A stretch of 64,000 bases of DNA from Sipunculus nudus (lineage: Eukaryota; Annelida; Sipuncula; Golfingiida; Sipunculidae): assembly GCA_026874595.1 (NCBI GenBank), contig CM049311.1, positions 14,167,676 to 14,231,675 on the forward strand. The letters run 5' to 3'. Within the stretch, counting starts at the first letter, position 1. Each line of letters opens with the position of its first letter. The notes below the pieces were generated by a model that saw nothing but the letters and a program-made list of their open reading frames with translations, made no database searches and had not been told where the DNA came from. Positions 1 to 14,155 of the stretch are shown piece after piece. The position numbers were made by a program, and so were the translations under genes.

Positions 1-2929
1 CAAATACAGACCCAGGCTCCAGGTATGTCGTATTTTTGAGTCCAGTGTCCTGAAAGTCTAAATTGTTCATTTAATTAATTAATATTTTCTGAAAATTTCT
101 AAATAAGTAAATGTGTACTTGTGTTAATTACAATCTGATGGATTTTATCATTCCTGACCTGATGTTATCGGCCATTCAGTACTAGGTAATGTGGAATTTC
201 ATGTGAGTGAGCTATTATGGCAAACATAACAGTAGTAATGCAATTATCATTACAGTGATGAGATGGCAAGGTTTATTTAAAACCAGGCATGAAATGCTCA
301 TTTACACAAACAGAAAGAATGATAAATAAAAAAACTACAGTGAAATGGTCTGTGGAATTATGTTTCACCTTTTTAGCAGAAAAAGAATGACTTTCTTCTT
401 CAAAGTAGCTGATATTGGCAATAATAATCCAGAGAGCTCCGAGACAAATCAATGTTTATTTCCCACGGTATTAGCCGATTTCATGATTAATAAAGAGCTC
501 TAATATCTAGGGAAATAAATGTTCCATCTGAATTAGTGTTCAGTCATTTTTAGGCTCAACTTAACCTCAAAGTCAAGTGATGGTATTTTTTTTTAAAATG
601 TGTGTACTCACATCTGACCCTGACTTGAAAAGTTTATTTTGTTTGTTCCATATTGAGAACAAAGGTGCCATTAAGTGCATGCTTTAAGTAAAAGAAATGC
701 ATATATGCAGTGAAACATTGCTGTTGCAAACTGTCTTTATTTATATAATATATAATCTCTAATGCCAGCTCCAACATAATAGCTGATCAGAGCTTGATCT
801 ATTTTACTTAAATTATTACCAAATAAAAACCCATGGATGACAAACCTCAAGAGTCAAAATTAAAATTTAATGAAGATCCAGCATATGATAAAATGATATT
901 TTTATGTAAAATAACTATTACTATAAACAGCACTTTAGTAATTACAATAACAAAGATGTGTCCCTAGTTGATTTTGCAAATGTACATCGGAAAGTGTAGC
1001 TACAAATTTAGTTAATTGCAACAATTTTTGACAGAAGCTTCTTATATTTCATACTAGGTTGTTATCCATATAGCAGTAAAAAATAATTCACGGGTGCTTA
1101 TAAATGTAAAGAGTGAGTTTTATGTTGTAAACTTGAAACTTAGCTTTAAAAAAATAAAAAGATTTTGAAGAATCGTAATTGTTTTTCATCTCAGCTAAAC
1201 TGTCATTTAAACATCTCCAGAAGTAGCGATATATTAGATGGAATTTTGTTTTATGGAAATTTTGCTAGAAAATGACATTGATTAACAAATATGAACAAAA
1301 AATGAAAAAAGGTATTTCGCTTATTTTCATTCAAAAACACAAATAAAAAACAGTTTAAACAGGCACAGGCACAAAGTGATAAAGTAGGACATTTGATTGA
1401 TCATTTTACACATATTTGTTCTTTCTTTACAATTACATTATTTAACTTTTCCATGCTTAAACAAGTTAAACATGCATTTATAGAAGAAAGGAGCAAATAT
1501 ACACACAAAATATTTCTTAATCATTTGCCATTAAAGGTAAAAGCACTTCACTTTCTCTACATCCTTATTTCATACCTTTTACAAATACCAGAGCTCCCGC
1601 AGTGTAACAGCTTATCTCTTTGCCCTTTTGAACCACAAACTTTGTTGGAGAACATTGGATTAACATGCTCTTTCTCAAAGAATACACGCTTTTGCCCTCA
1701 ACCTTTGCAGGATAATAAAGACGGCCATAGAGGATGCCCTTAAAAAGATCTGAATTCAGGGACACCCTGAGCACTGCTGGATTTTCTTTGAAATGTCAGA
1801 GGCCTTCGGTAAGTGTGCATGTTACAACAAGGTCTCTTTACAAATGGAAGACTTCCATATCACCATGTGCCTGTACCTCATCTGTCAAATAACAACATAA
1901 ATTTGACAAATTGCTTTTCCTGATCCTTACTGACATGGCTGGATTGATAGATCTCTTATTACATCAGGAGTTGTGTGACAGGACGGGTGTTCCGATGGAC
2001 CGCCATCTTCCTCTTCATCAAGCAGATGGTTTTCTTTGAATAAAGGACATTTGGGCCATGTTTTTTTAGCCCCAGTAAAATAGAAATGCAAGACATGCAG
2101 GCCATTATCCAGCACAGCTGTTCACATTTAACACAATGGTAACAGTTTCCTTATATGTACCCTTGAAGATTTTCACGCAAAATTGTGAATATTTTCATGA
2201 ATTAAGAAAGATGAAAATAGTATTTGATGGCCTTAAAGTTATAAAAAGAAGTGCAGCTGTTGGCAGCTAGCTGGAGCATAAAACACAGTGTTAAAGCTAT
2301 TTATAGGTACCATTTTACATACCAGTACTTGAATTTTTGAAACCTCAGAAACTCCAAAATTAGGTTAATATGATATGTATATTGCATACTGATCGGGGCA
2401 GAATCACTTTTAAACACCTGTCATATCTTTGTTAAGGGATCTAATAACCTACAAAGATTGTTAAATTAACACAAAAAAGTGTCTTTTCTTTTAAATCAAA
2501 TGGTACCTGCCAAATCATAACCCTGAAATTCTTTACTAACTCCCGTACACAAGTGTTAAAAAAGGTGGAATGGGCACTGGCACCAAAATAAACATAGCGC
2601 AAATGCCTCATGCGTTTTCCATTTTCTTTTCAGGCTTAACAACCTCTGTATTAAAACTGTGCATGTTCATGTTGGACTACTGCTTTTTTGGGATCTGTTG
2701 CAGATGCGCAAAATCAGACCTCTGGTTATGTAGACTGGTCATGTTAAACAGATGCACGTGGACCATGTTTACTCACAAACAGAACCATAACAAGCTGTTT
2801 TCAGCAGCTTAAGGGGAGGTACACCAACCATGTGCTGGGATGGTTTTGCTGGGAAACTTTTGTTTGAAGCAAAATTTAACTGATAATGCTAAAGAAAAGG
2901 CATGATATTGCTTCTGATTAGGCCAAAAA
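1..2929. other. AT-rich non-coding stretch
   Basis: Only short open frames (under 120 residues) with no recognisable domain, splice support or codon bias. No tandem array or inverted repeat of note was seen. It is probably intergenic or intronic sequence 5' of the CUB gene. Confidence 0.6.
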
Positions 2930-3202
2930 AAGGTAAGGTTCTCAGGCACTTTTTTTCAGAAATCAGTGTGGGTGAGCGACCTTTTATTTTTTACTTTTTT
3001 GTATGTTTTGATAAAAATATCATATGATCAGGGAAAAGCATTACCATAACAGATCTTTATGGCTAAACAGGTAAAGCAATACATATCAAAGAAAATCTTA
3101 TCAAAATTGTATTATTTTATCTTCTTGAAAGATGAAAATCAATGAAAAATTTTTGACGCTGGGGGTTAAATTGACGCGGGCGGTGCCTGAGAACCATTCC
3201 TT
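2930..3202 (+). mobile_element. MITE copy 1 (about 273 bp, terminal inverted repeats)
   Basis: The left end AAGGTAAGGTTCTCAGGCAC is matched, inverted, by the right end GGTGCCTGAGAACCATTCCTT. There is no coding capacity. Internal sequence matches the copy at 14156-14436 in the opposite orientation, including a shared stretch around TATCTTCTTGAAAGATG, TTATCAAAA and CATATGATCA. It fits a non-autonomous DNA transposon; the superfamily and target-site duplication are not clear. Confidence 0.72.
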
Positions 3203-4254
3203 TTATTTTTTTCCTTATGTCTCTTAAATATTATATATGTTGGAACTAGGGATTTAAATTGAATCATAAACATATATAATAATAGATAGAAGTAAATTGA
3301 CTCATGTAAAAATATATATTAGTCTGTCATCATACAAAGTTAAAACAAACTTTGGCCAACATAAAATTGCTAAACAGCTTTTCCTGATATATGGTGTCAT
3401 ATTTTGATTGGTCAGATGATGTAATATGTGTCATCGCAGTTTTGAAACTCCATCAATTAAACATTTAAAAAAGATCTGACCGTTGAATATTTAAAATATC
3501 AACATAAAATGAAACTCAGTATAAATTTTATGATATGAATGTGAATGACATAATTATATAATGGGTAACTGTTGAAATGTACATATATGTAGAGAACATA
3601 CCATGCTTGGTATTCAGAAATAATTCCTGATTTATCTATTCTTGTTTAGTGATATATGTAGGTCCTACCCAGCAGTGACTTAGTACCCTGGAAGAATATC
3701 TTTTGTTCAAACATCCATGCATGGAATTACTCATTCTTTTAGATTTTTTCAAGCAAAAATACCATATCTCTCAGCCCACACACTGCCAAGAGACTCTACA
3801 AAATATTTTTACCGACTTCTCTCGGTCATTTTTCAACATTATCCGTCTTTTTCCTCTCCATTTCTCGAAAATACAGGACACTTAAAACACTTACCACAAG
3901 GAGCCATTTGTATTCTTTACATGGGTCATGAGATATAAAATTATCTATTTGGTTTAAGGGACATACATTTGAGAATATTGATCTATGACAAATTTTTTAA
4001 TGCCCCTTTAAGTTTTTGATGTATTTGAGAAAAAATCAAACTGAGAGCTTACATTTAATCCTCTACCAGGATTATTATCAAACTTCTCTGTGTAGTACAC
4101 AAACAAATGTATGTCACCACTCTGATAGATCTGACACTCCACTTTCGTTGGTCTGGATATTTTTGGCCCTCAGACATCGGCCTGATGGCAAAACCCAGCA
4201 AACCCAGCTATAGCTAGTAGTGTTTAAGCGGAAAGAACAAATGCAGCATATACA
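3203..4254. other. Non-coding stretch
   Basis: AT-rich sequence with short open frames only. No repeat structure or gene could be supported. Confidence 0.5.
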
Positions 4255-4415
4255 CACAAATGAGAATTCCAATTTTTCCCGGGAATAATGGGAATTCCCA
4301 TTTTTCCAGGGAAAAATGAGAATCATTTCATACTATGATTTGATTCTGATTTTTCCCGGGAAGAATGAGAATTCTGATTTTTCCCGGGAAAAACCTGAAT
4401 TCTTATTTTTCCCAC
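4255..4415. repeat. Palindromic minisatellite, cluster 1
   Basis: Units of roughly 30-34 bp alternate two dyad centres, GAATTC and CCCGGG, joined by arms ATTTTTCCC and GGGAAAAATGAG. Each unit is close to self-complementary, so the array reads similarly on both strands and could form hairpins. A related cluster lies at 4989-5262. Confidence 0.75.
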
Positions 4416-4759
4416 CAGCTCCAGTTTGTTTAATGATATCCTTTTAATAGTTAAGATGGGTTAAGTTTGCATATTTTACGACGGTATTATAACCAAACTT
4501 TGATGTTATTAACTGACCATTGCTAAAAGAACAGCAACATTTTTTTGTTATGAAAAAAGTAGAAAACGCATTTCTGTTAAAATCAGTTTTATTCACACAT
4601 GATAGCACTAAACCCATCACAAACATGTTAATTGAAAACCAGCACACCTGATATTTACATATTAGTTCTTAGCACTCGATTCAGTTATAAAGATTTCTAG
4701 ATGTGAATATTTTAATATACAATTCAGTGAAGATAAATAACAGATTGACTAACACATTA

Positions 4760-4761
<2 letters not shown>

Positions 4762-4801
<40 letters not shown>
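4762..4801. repeat. (TA)n microsatellite
   Basis: Uninterrupted alternating T and A for about 40 bases, lying between the two palindromic minisatellite clusters. Confidence 0.95.
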
Positions 4802-4806
<5 letters not shown>

Positions 4807-4988
4807 AAACACTTTTTCTTAGGTTCATATTTTATTCACATATTTCTATTTTGTGTGAGTGTACTATTTATTTCCTTTTTAATACTTGAACAGTTCAGAA
4901 TTAATGTGAAAGAAAGACGATCAAAGTTTCTTTCTGAAAAAGGGAAATAAATATGACAAAAATTTAAAGAGTTACGTTGGCATCAATA

Positions 4989-5262
4989 ATTCCCGTTCTT
5001 CCTGGAAAGAATGAGAATTCTTATTTTTCCCAGGTTTGAATTTCAAAACTGAATTCCAATCTCTCCTGGGAAAAATGAGAATTCTCAATTTTCCTGGGAG
5101 AGACTGGAATTCTCATTTGTCACAGGAAGAATGAGAATTCTCATTCTTCCTGGGAAGAATGGGAATCCCTTCATTCCATCTCTGGATTCTCATTTTTCCT
5201 GGGAAAAATTTGAATTCTCATTTTGCCTGGGAGGATTATGGATCTTCCCAGATTCTCATTCT
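4989..5262. repeat. Palindromic minisatellite, cluster 2
   Basis: The same near-palindromic unit as 4255-4415, more degenerate: arms GGGAAAAATGAGAATTCTCA and TTTTCCTGGGA recur with centres GAATTC and CCTGGG. Open frames across it follow from the repeat and are not considered genes. Confidence 0.72.
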
Positions 5263-5263
5263 T

Positions 5264-5520
5264 CCCTCGACATATACATCTCTGATAGCTTTGTCATATA
5301 CAAGATTGGTGGTGCCAGCTACAAACATTTTTTTGTTGTGTGCATAAATGCCAGAATTTCAGCAGTGATATTTGTGTAATTGGTTCTTGTTCAAAATGTT
5401 TAGTCCTTTTGTTCATATACATGTTACACATGTACTTGAAAAGTAATAATCCAGCATGGAAGCCTAATACCTAGTGTAGATCCCATTGCACAGGTTTGCA
5501 TCAGGCCTGTGGCCTTGCTT
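5264..5520 (+). mobile_element. Decayed fragment of the TTTTTAGC-type element
   Basis: The segment around 5271-5340 (CTGATAGCTTTGTCATATAC, then AAGATTGGTGG) resembles 23490-23690. The stretch GCACAGGTTTGCATCAGGCC at about 5490 followed by TGTGGCCTTG matches the 3' end of the element at 21916-24014. The middle differs, so this is an old, partly replaced copy. Confidence 0.45.
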
Positions 5521-8500
5521 ATAAAAATTATTCCTGCATGTTCCAGGGTATTCATTATATCAGGTATTATTTTTTTCACATGAAAAAAGTCTATAAAGCA
5601 GTGGAGCTGGAGCCATCTTCTTGTTCTGCAATGATGTCCTAGCCAACCAGTGCTAGCCAAACCATTTACTGCAGAGAATGTATTCACAGCTAATGACCTT
5701 CCTGCATATTATTATGCATATTATTATGACCTGTGACCTTGAACTTGAGGATGGATGTCTAAGTGTCAGGATGAACAAAATTTAGTCGAATTAGGAGGAA
5801 CGAGCTGAATCCATATAAAATCCAAAATAGTAATCAAATCTGTCTGATAACAGCTAGGATCAGATATCATTCTAGCATAAATTTTAAGTTACCTTGTTAT
5901 CAGACAAACCAGTATTCAATTAAGCATCAAAACAAAAAAAACAAACAAATCAACTGGGCAATTGAAAATGTTATTCTTTTGAATATTTTGTATTAAAAAG
6001 TGTGTTAGAGTAAAACTGCCAATGTTGAGTTATAGTTGAAGCAGATTTTGAATGTACAAGTATTTGTTGTCCAAATAAATGAGTCACACCCAGCCAGCTT
6101 CAGTTATAAATGACATTCATTTCTGCAGAAATATGACTTAGGGTGTATTTGAAAATAATTTGTGACCACAAAGCAGAAGCTGATGAAGAAAATAGATAAT
6201 TCAGATTTGAAGGTGCGAAAAGGGTAATTTACAAGATGTTGCTAATCAAGTGGTTTGATCAAATTCCTGTTGTGGGCAATAAGTTCTGAAAATGGGTCCA
6301 ATTTTCCATGCTTGTGTAAAAAAAAGTGATTTTGTACATGTATTAGCTATTGTGTTGAACTGATGAGAAAAAGTCGAAATGCTTCTTTGCAATGCATCAT
6401 GGGTAGGTCGTAAATATAAAATATGGAGGCATGTGGTGAAATAAGGGACTCTTGTGTGATAAGATGGGAGTATTGGAAACGTCGATGACTGACAGAAACT
6501 GGCCATATCCTTTAATGAACTTGTCGGGTTAAAAGGAAACCTCTCACTCAAACAGTAGAGATGGCTCGAGAACAGTAAAACTTAGGGTAATTACAGAAAA
6601 CCAAATCAGTCCCTAGTGTCGGCAGGTACACTCCATCACAGGAAAGGAATCGTGGTTTTGAGGTATGGACAAGGGCCATTGATTTATCATAGCAATACAC
6701 CCGCTTTCAGTTCCTTCTGTGATATAAAGCTTGGAATAGCCCACAGCCGGGTCGATATGCTATGCTACTTTAACAAGTCACTTGTCTTGGTCATAAGACA
6801 GGGTAACGTCGGCAATTTTCAGCATGGTTTCAGTCTGCCAAGAAGTACACTGATAATCAAAAGAGCTGTACAGTTCCTTGAAATTTGAATAAAATATAGC
6901 TAGTGATATGTGGATCTATTGTAGTAAATCAAACTTTTCCCTTGAATTAAATTCCATCTGCAAAGAAAATTATCTCTCCAAGGAGGTTATGTTTTCAGCC
7001 CTGTCTCCCTTTTGTAAATGAAGCATTATTAAGGAAAAATTGCATGACACATTTTAACATAACTTTGGGAAGGCATGGCTAAAGATCACAATTTTTTTGT
7101 ACATCTGGATAAAGGGGCAGGTCAAGGTCATTGGTATCCTTGCAGGCTGCTGTGTCTTATACTAATTAGGTCTTCATGACCTTGTAATATTAGAAAGATG
7201 TCTGAAAACTAGGTCATGATGACATTATTAGAATAGTAAATACTATATCACTTATAACTAGATGACCTAAATATCATGAAATGTGATTTAAGTAAAAATA
7301 TCTTAAATATTTCTTGATACAAGAACTAAGCAGCAGTGTACAGAACACGTCTAAAGCTGAGGATTTTAAAATCCAGATGTGGCGCAACAAATTGCTGACA
7401 TTAAGACTGCCTTTAATTGGTTTTCTTCATGATCATTTAAGAGAACTTGAAAAACTAACCACATCAAGGAAACCAAAAACTTAAGATTTGTTTCCAAATA
7501 AGTTAATTAACAAAATGATTGATTTATTCAAAACAGCTGATTTAATTAAAATGACATAAACTATGTGGGCTAGAGTACTCTCTATTAACATTTAATTCAA
7601 AATGTTCTCGGTGATATTTTAAAAATCATTAAAATATCATGAAAAGTTAAAAGTTATCATGAAATGTTGCATGGGTCATGCTCTTAATTTAAGAATCGTG
7701 ACCCTTTGGTTACTTATTATATTTCAATAAGCTTCCAGCAACAGCTCCAAAACTGAAAATTGCGTTCATAAAACCAATAATGACCAATGTCCCCAGGTAT
7801 TAATTCAAGCAAGCATAACAGACAGGGATTTGGTCTCACAGGTGTTTTCAATTCATTAGAAATGCCAGATAAGTTTTCAGCTTCGGGAATGCATCTTTCA
7901 TATAACCATTTTGTCCATGTGCAACACCTGCCGTAACCACAGTAATGCCCCCATAAACATGTCAGTTTCCTTACCAGCTGTCTCTACATGTGTCCATGGC
8001 ACTGGTACATTTCCTTGCTGAGCTTTGCTGCTTCGGAGGTTTCTGCACAACTTAGTTTCATTCTTACTTGAAAATTTAAAATGACAATTGGGATGGAAAT
8101 TTTAAATAGGTAAAAAAACATGGAAACCTAGGAAATTTGAGTTCTTACCTGTTTTATAATTGTCCTTGTAAAATTGTATAATGTTCATTTGTGACAATTG
8201 TCAGTTTTAATTATAATTGTTGAATGTTTTATACATACATACAGCTTTTATACCTTTAAACTTCATAGGCCTTCAAAAATGTAGATGGGTTTGCTTCTCA
8301 TTATTGTATTTCTAAGGTTAATTTTGTTTTATTGTCAAAAGCTGTCAGTATTTTATTCATTAATAGGGGAAATTTATTACAAATTAATTTCGTACAAGTT
8401 TTTTAAATTCAGACAACACACTAGTTCATTTAATACATTGAAAGCTACTTTTCAAGCAAGGCACTTTCAGTTATGCTGCTTTCATGCAAATAATTGCTTT

Positions 8501-11500
8501 GGAATGTCTTCTTTGACAATGCATAATGGGATTCGTTCTTGTTATCTGCCTTAAAACAACGTTAACGGGAAAATTACTTTGCTTGAAAAAAAAACATGCA
8601 AAGCTGTCATGATCAAGAATTTAATGAAGTAGGCTGGTACTTCACAAATGCTTTGAAGCATTAAGTTTAATTTATATAGAACATATAGTAAATCATAATT
8701 TATGGTCTTATAAACCTGTTAAGAGTATATTTGGGTTCATTTAAGTTAAACTATCACTTCATTTAACAAAATAAATTACTAATGGTATTCTGTCAAAGAA
8801 TTTTGTTAAGAAGGGAAGGACTGTGCAAACATGCATAAACAGATTTAGACAATCAAAGTTTTATTGATAAAATACTGTCTTACACATTGTTAACAATATA
8901 TTTTGGATTTATTTTAACTCCTCAGTGCACATTGTTCCTCAGTACTTGTACATTTCAGTTTATTTCAATAGACATGCTACATTTACTCAAAAGAACCATG
9001 TAATATATGCTGCAAAGTGAAAGCCGGGATTTTGTGAAGCAATATGACATAATTGCATGGATGACATATTATTTAGAATAATCAGTGAATCATTATTTTT
9101 ATCTTCTATCTTACACATTGTTTAACACTGCATTTTGAATTTATTTTACCTCATTAGTGTAGGTCCCTCTTCAGTGATATAGATAATTACTGATTTCAAG
9201 AACAAGGGATCATTCATTTCTAAACTCATTAGTGCTGGGTTAACAATGTACATGTGAGATTTATAGATCAAGTTTTTCCTGTTTCTTTCAAATGTCCACC
9301 CAGTTTCATGGATTAATTGACAACAGAACAAAGTACATGATACTATAACTAAAGTAGAACAATCAGAACTCGTTCAGTTGTCGTTGGTAATTGATTTGTC
9401 TGGGATATGCTAGGCTGGCCGATTTTCAACAGAAGGTGCTTCTTCTGTCCTTAACCGATGTAGCATGTTCTGGCTGGCAAAGTCGGGTTGTAGGAACCAT
9501 GGATTTCCAATATGACAGACACTCAAAGAAAGCACCTTTAGGGACCTGAACCCATAAATTAGACATTTAGTTACGATACCACATTGTTCATAATGCCGTT
9601 AGTGACAGGGCTAATTTGCGATTTTCCCCTCAGACTCATGTAAGTCAGATGAAGGGAGGGTGTGTATAATTGGACAACATTGTGATTTCATCCCAAGCTT
9701 AGCAAAGGATGGGTATTCTGGAAAGTAATGATATCATCTAATTGCTGCAGTGATGGGGCAGTCTGCAAACAGGACTGGACGGGCCAGACAAATAGAGGTG
9801 TCAATGCGTGCTGAATGTCAGTCTCAGGATCCTGTCTGTAAAGGGCTAACAGATTCTGACTGATTGATCATTGTTTAAATGATGAATCACCCAATCAGTT
9901 TCACTTTTAAATTCAGTTTTATGTCAAAATGCTTTAACATGATTCAAAGAATTTGAGAAAAAAAGAGTTTTTAAAGAGAACCTTTTCAAATGCCTTATCT
10001 TGTTTTCAGTAATTAAACACAGATCCTTGTAAGAAAACTATCACTTTCTGATAATTGTTTCATTTTCAAATGCTTTCACATGTTTGAGTCGGTTGATACT
10101 TAGATGTGCATTTAAAGTTTTATCTTTTAAAAAGTTAATAATTCACTCAGTTTAATATTGTGGTTTATGTGTACACTGCCTTCTAACAAACAGAAATTAC
10201 AAGTGTGTCTGGAACTGGTAATGTGTCAAATGCTGGTATTGGTCAAAAATGGTCTACATTAAGAGTTCTTTAATCTCTTCTACAAATATATTAAATAAAA
10301 TAATTGTGGCTTTTCACCATGGCTTTTCAGGCCCATGTCTGAAACTTAAAAATTGTTGTTTAATATATACCATATACCATTCCACTGATCTCTACCATTC
10401 ATTCCATTCTGATTCACAATACAACACCACGTACTTGCCTGATTAATCACTAAAAGAAATATATCAGACAAAATATATAAGCTCTAAAATTAGATGTCTG
10501 TTTGGTATGGGGATGCAGAATCTGAGAATCAGCATATAATAAAAAAATTTTCTTTATGATATTGTTTGAAAGATTTTATTGATACAAGATAGTACAAAAT
10601 ACTCAGTGATCATGAAGTGAATTCAGAGTATCAAAGGGATTGAGCACAAGCCTGAAGGCTTAGGTTTGCCCATTCATGATATTTTGTGTTTGCATATTCA
10701 TAAGAAGAGAACAGACATGCTTTTGATGAGGGAAGATATTAAAAAAGCCCAGTCTAGGTCCAGACAAAACAGGTGCCCATACATCCAGCTCCTTCAGCAA
10801 CATGATAAAAAAGTCCATGGTGATAGGGATATCTCCTAGTATTGGCATCAAAATACTGCCGATGAAAAGTAGGAGGATGAAGGAAATAGCAGTGTACTTG
10901 TAGAATGGCTGGTTCAGTATTGCTCCATTTAAGGAAATGTTAGAATTGCACAACTTTGTAACCATGCAAATGCTCTCTGTCTGCATTTAAAATAAAATGA
11001 GGCATATAGGACATTTTTGTTCTTACCTAAAAGCTTTTCTGATGAAAGATTATTCTATTCTATTAAATATTTTCTGTAATTCACTAAGTTATTATAGAAC
11101 TGCATGTAATTTTGCTTGTTAATTTTGTCCTTGCTATGTATCTGCTTCAGTACACAAATTAGTCTGCATGCTTACAGACTTGATGAGAGTAAACTCTTGA
11201 GGCACTGAATCCTTTCTGTATGTCTTATTCATTTTCTTGGCATATTAGGGATTTCAGCCATTTCTCCATCCATTAATCTTGCTTTTTATGATCACTTGTT
11301 TTTTTTTATATTTGATAATGTCTTACATATGATTCATTTCATATTTATGCCCTATGGTACCTTGAGTTTCATTATGTATGAGCCATGTAAATAACTGAAA
11401 TTTATTCAATATGATAAAGGGCATATATGAGGAAAATTTGATCAGGAGGCAAATATCTTCAAGGGTAAAAAATAGGAAGCTGGTTGGAAATTACAGGGTG

Positions 11501-12439
11501 GGCTGGGAGAGATTTTCATACATCAGCAAGCCCTGGTGACTATTACTAAAAAGGAATTATACTGCCGAAACATAGTGTACACCACCCAATAACATGCTAG
11601 TTTATACACTTGCCCTCAACGGGAAATGTCATTCCAGTTTACAAATACCATATTAGATCAGCATTTGCCGCAGGCTACGCAATATAAATAATCCATACTA
11701 CTTCAATAAATCAATGAGAGGCGAGACGAGCATGGCCAGCCTGCTAGAAAATGTACTTTACATTTGAAAAAAATGAAGATATGGCTGGTGCAGTGTTACA
11801 TGATTATAATGCTATGATTTTAGGATTTTCAAATATAAATACACTGAAAGTGGCAAATGTGTAAAATTGTTTGTAATTTTTGAGTATATCTAAATTGATT
11901 TTTTTCACTCTTAATTGACCTAACCACCACAGCCTTGTGCTGCCCCCTTCCCCCCCCCCCCCCTTTACCTTTTTATGCTAAAGAGCCCACAAAATGCTAT
12001 GCTCCTTCACAGAAGGCTTAATTTCCATGCCTATGATTGCAGGAGATATTTATAAAGCAATAGTGATGTCGCTATGACTTTGATTTTTTTTGCAAATATA
12101 AATGTAATATAATTGTCAGGGGTTATTCTGCATATTAAATATGTTTAAAACGTTGATGTTAATATAGACACATTAATTTACATAGTGACAAAGATGATAT
12201 AGCATATAATGAAGTATTCACAGATGGTAATGGTTGAAGTGTTAATTAGATTATTATTGTATCTATGTTGGCAGAGGTATTGAGTTTGTGGATGTAATAA
12301 GAATATATTGCAGTCACTAAGAAGAGTTTTGCCATATTTTGGATTGTCTCATATAATAGTGCAAGGTAAGACATTGTTTTTAACTCAGTAGTTGGTGGAA
12401 AAGCTCCAGCAACATTTGGTCTAGACCTTGCTACACTGT
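5521..12439. other. Long non-coding stretch
   Basis: No gene can be supported. It contains a perfect 12-bp inverted repeat, TGTCTGATAACA at 5841-5852 and its complement at 5895-5906, with a 42-base loop. The segment 9720-9860 is less AT-rich than its surroundings. A C homopolymer of about 13 bases lies near 11950. A 108-residue minus-strand open frame at 10660-10986 has a hydrophobic middle but no recognised family. Confidence 0.55.
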
Positions 12440-12950
12440 TTTCTCAAATGTATAAAAAATATCCTTGGAAAACATGTGGACTGCGGTACTGGTCCAGACC
12501 ACACTTGTTCTGTTTTGGAGAGTCACCCAACTTATGCATATTTTTTGCTTGTCAGGTGATTGACAGTTTACATCGCCAAATATCCTGGGAAAACATGTGG
12601 ACTGCGGTACTGGTCCAGACCACACATATTCTGTTTTGCAGAGTCGCCCAACTTATGCATAATTTTTGCTTGTCAGGTGATTGACAGTTTACATCGCCAA
12701 ATATCTTGGGAAAACATGTGGACTGAGGTACTGGTCCAGACCAAACATATTCTGTTTTGGAGAGTCGCCCAACTTATGCATAATTTTTGCTTGTCAGGTG
12801 ATTGACAGTTTACATCGCCAAATATCCTGAGAAAATGTGGACTGCTATACTGCTCTAGACTACAAGTACACATTTTCTGTTTTGGAGAGTCGCCAAAATT
12901 ATGCAAATTTTCCGCTTGATCAGGTGATCGACTGTTTACATTGTCAACAA
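12440..12950. repeat. 121-bp tandem repeat, about 4 copies
   Basis: The segment GTCAGGTGATTGACAGTTTA recurs at 12551, 12672 and 12793, a constant 121-bp step, with a partial copy before and a diverged copy after. Units share AAACATGTGGACTG, GGTACTGGTCCAGACC and TCTGTTTTGGAGAGTC. Open frames on both strands repeat with the unit and are not genes. Confidence 0.9.
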
Positions 12951-14155
12951 TAACTTGATTGGTTGCCTGCAACTGCTCTGTCAATGATTATTTTTTTATG
13001 AATATGCAAATTATGTCACATGGAGTTCATGGTTAGGTCAGTTGTCTAAAGTATGTGTCATTATAATTTCTGAAAGTCATATGGTGTTAACCAATTATAC
13101 ACATTGGTTTCCAAGCGTTTTCTCAATTTACTATATTGCCTGTTTCATCCCCTACTTGACTTATATATGGCCCAACACTAAAACAAACATCCTTTTTAAT
13201 TTGGGGTCATGAGGTCAAAGGTAAAGGTCACAGTCCCCACATCTTTAAAAAATTGAGGATGCATGCATTTTAAGCAAAATCTTTCATACCAGAGGTTCCA
13301 TCTTTAACACATACAGTTCACTTGCCAATAGGCAAGAATCCTATTGATTTTGGGGTTGCGAGAAAAGAGGTCAAGGTCTCAGGATCCATTTTCTTAAAAG
13401 TTGTAAATGCCTTATGAGCCAAACTTCAGTGTTTCAATATTGTATAGGGTAGAGAATTAAAGGGTCTAATTTTCAACAAGATACATAAAACCTTATTTAA
13501 AAAAACACAATTATTTAAAACTATGAGAAATATGTCTACAATTACAACATATCAGAGCCACTTATGGAGGCCTGTTCATTAGTCACAAAAAAACAGCCTC
13601 AATTGACAGCTGCTGATTGGATAATGTCATGTATATACTCTGAAAATATCTAGAACAAAGATGGCTATCCATGCAGGGACACATCTGACAAGCCAGATCA
13701 TTGTGAAGAGGCCAAAAACTTGTGAAACATAAACTGGAGATTTATTGTAAAATTCTGTCAGATTAGGTTGTCACTTCTGTATGTAGTTTTATAGGATATT
13801 ACTGAAAATTATAAACATTTACAAAAAACAGGTGTACACAGGTTGGTGGAACGAAGTATATGAATCATTCTGTTTCATTGAATTTTCTAATGTTTTGGCC
13901 AAAACAAATTTTGAGATGTCCTTAATCCTCTTGCTTTTGTCTGTTATTTATCTACACAGTATGTTCAAGATGTGCATGTACATATATGGCAATGGTACAG
14001 GGGTTCTTGTTCATGTTTTTGAGATCTCTCATACTTCAAATGGCTCAGTTTAATGCAAGCCATGATCTCATGTATCACTGCTGTGGGAATCAATGCATAA
14101 ACATAAATATATTTCGGCCAGTTTGTATATATGAAACCTGTAAGGCAAAAAAATT
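12951..14155. repeat. Non-coding stretch with a dispersed repeat of two diverged units
   Basis: At about 13195-13400, two segments about 149 bp apart share TTGGGGT, a GAGGTCAAAGG-like core and an AAGGTC(A/T)CAG ending. The stretch resembles the 'GACCTTTGACCT ... CCAATAGG' repeats common in bivalve genomes (from memory). Nothing else was supported in the rest. Confidence 0.4.

Noticed and set aside
10660-10986. Minus-strand 108-residue frame with a hydrophobic centre
   Set aside because: No family recognised, no splice evidence, AT-rich composition can give hydrophobic frames by chance.
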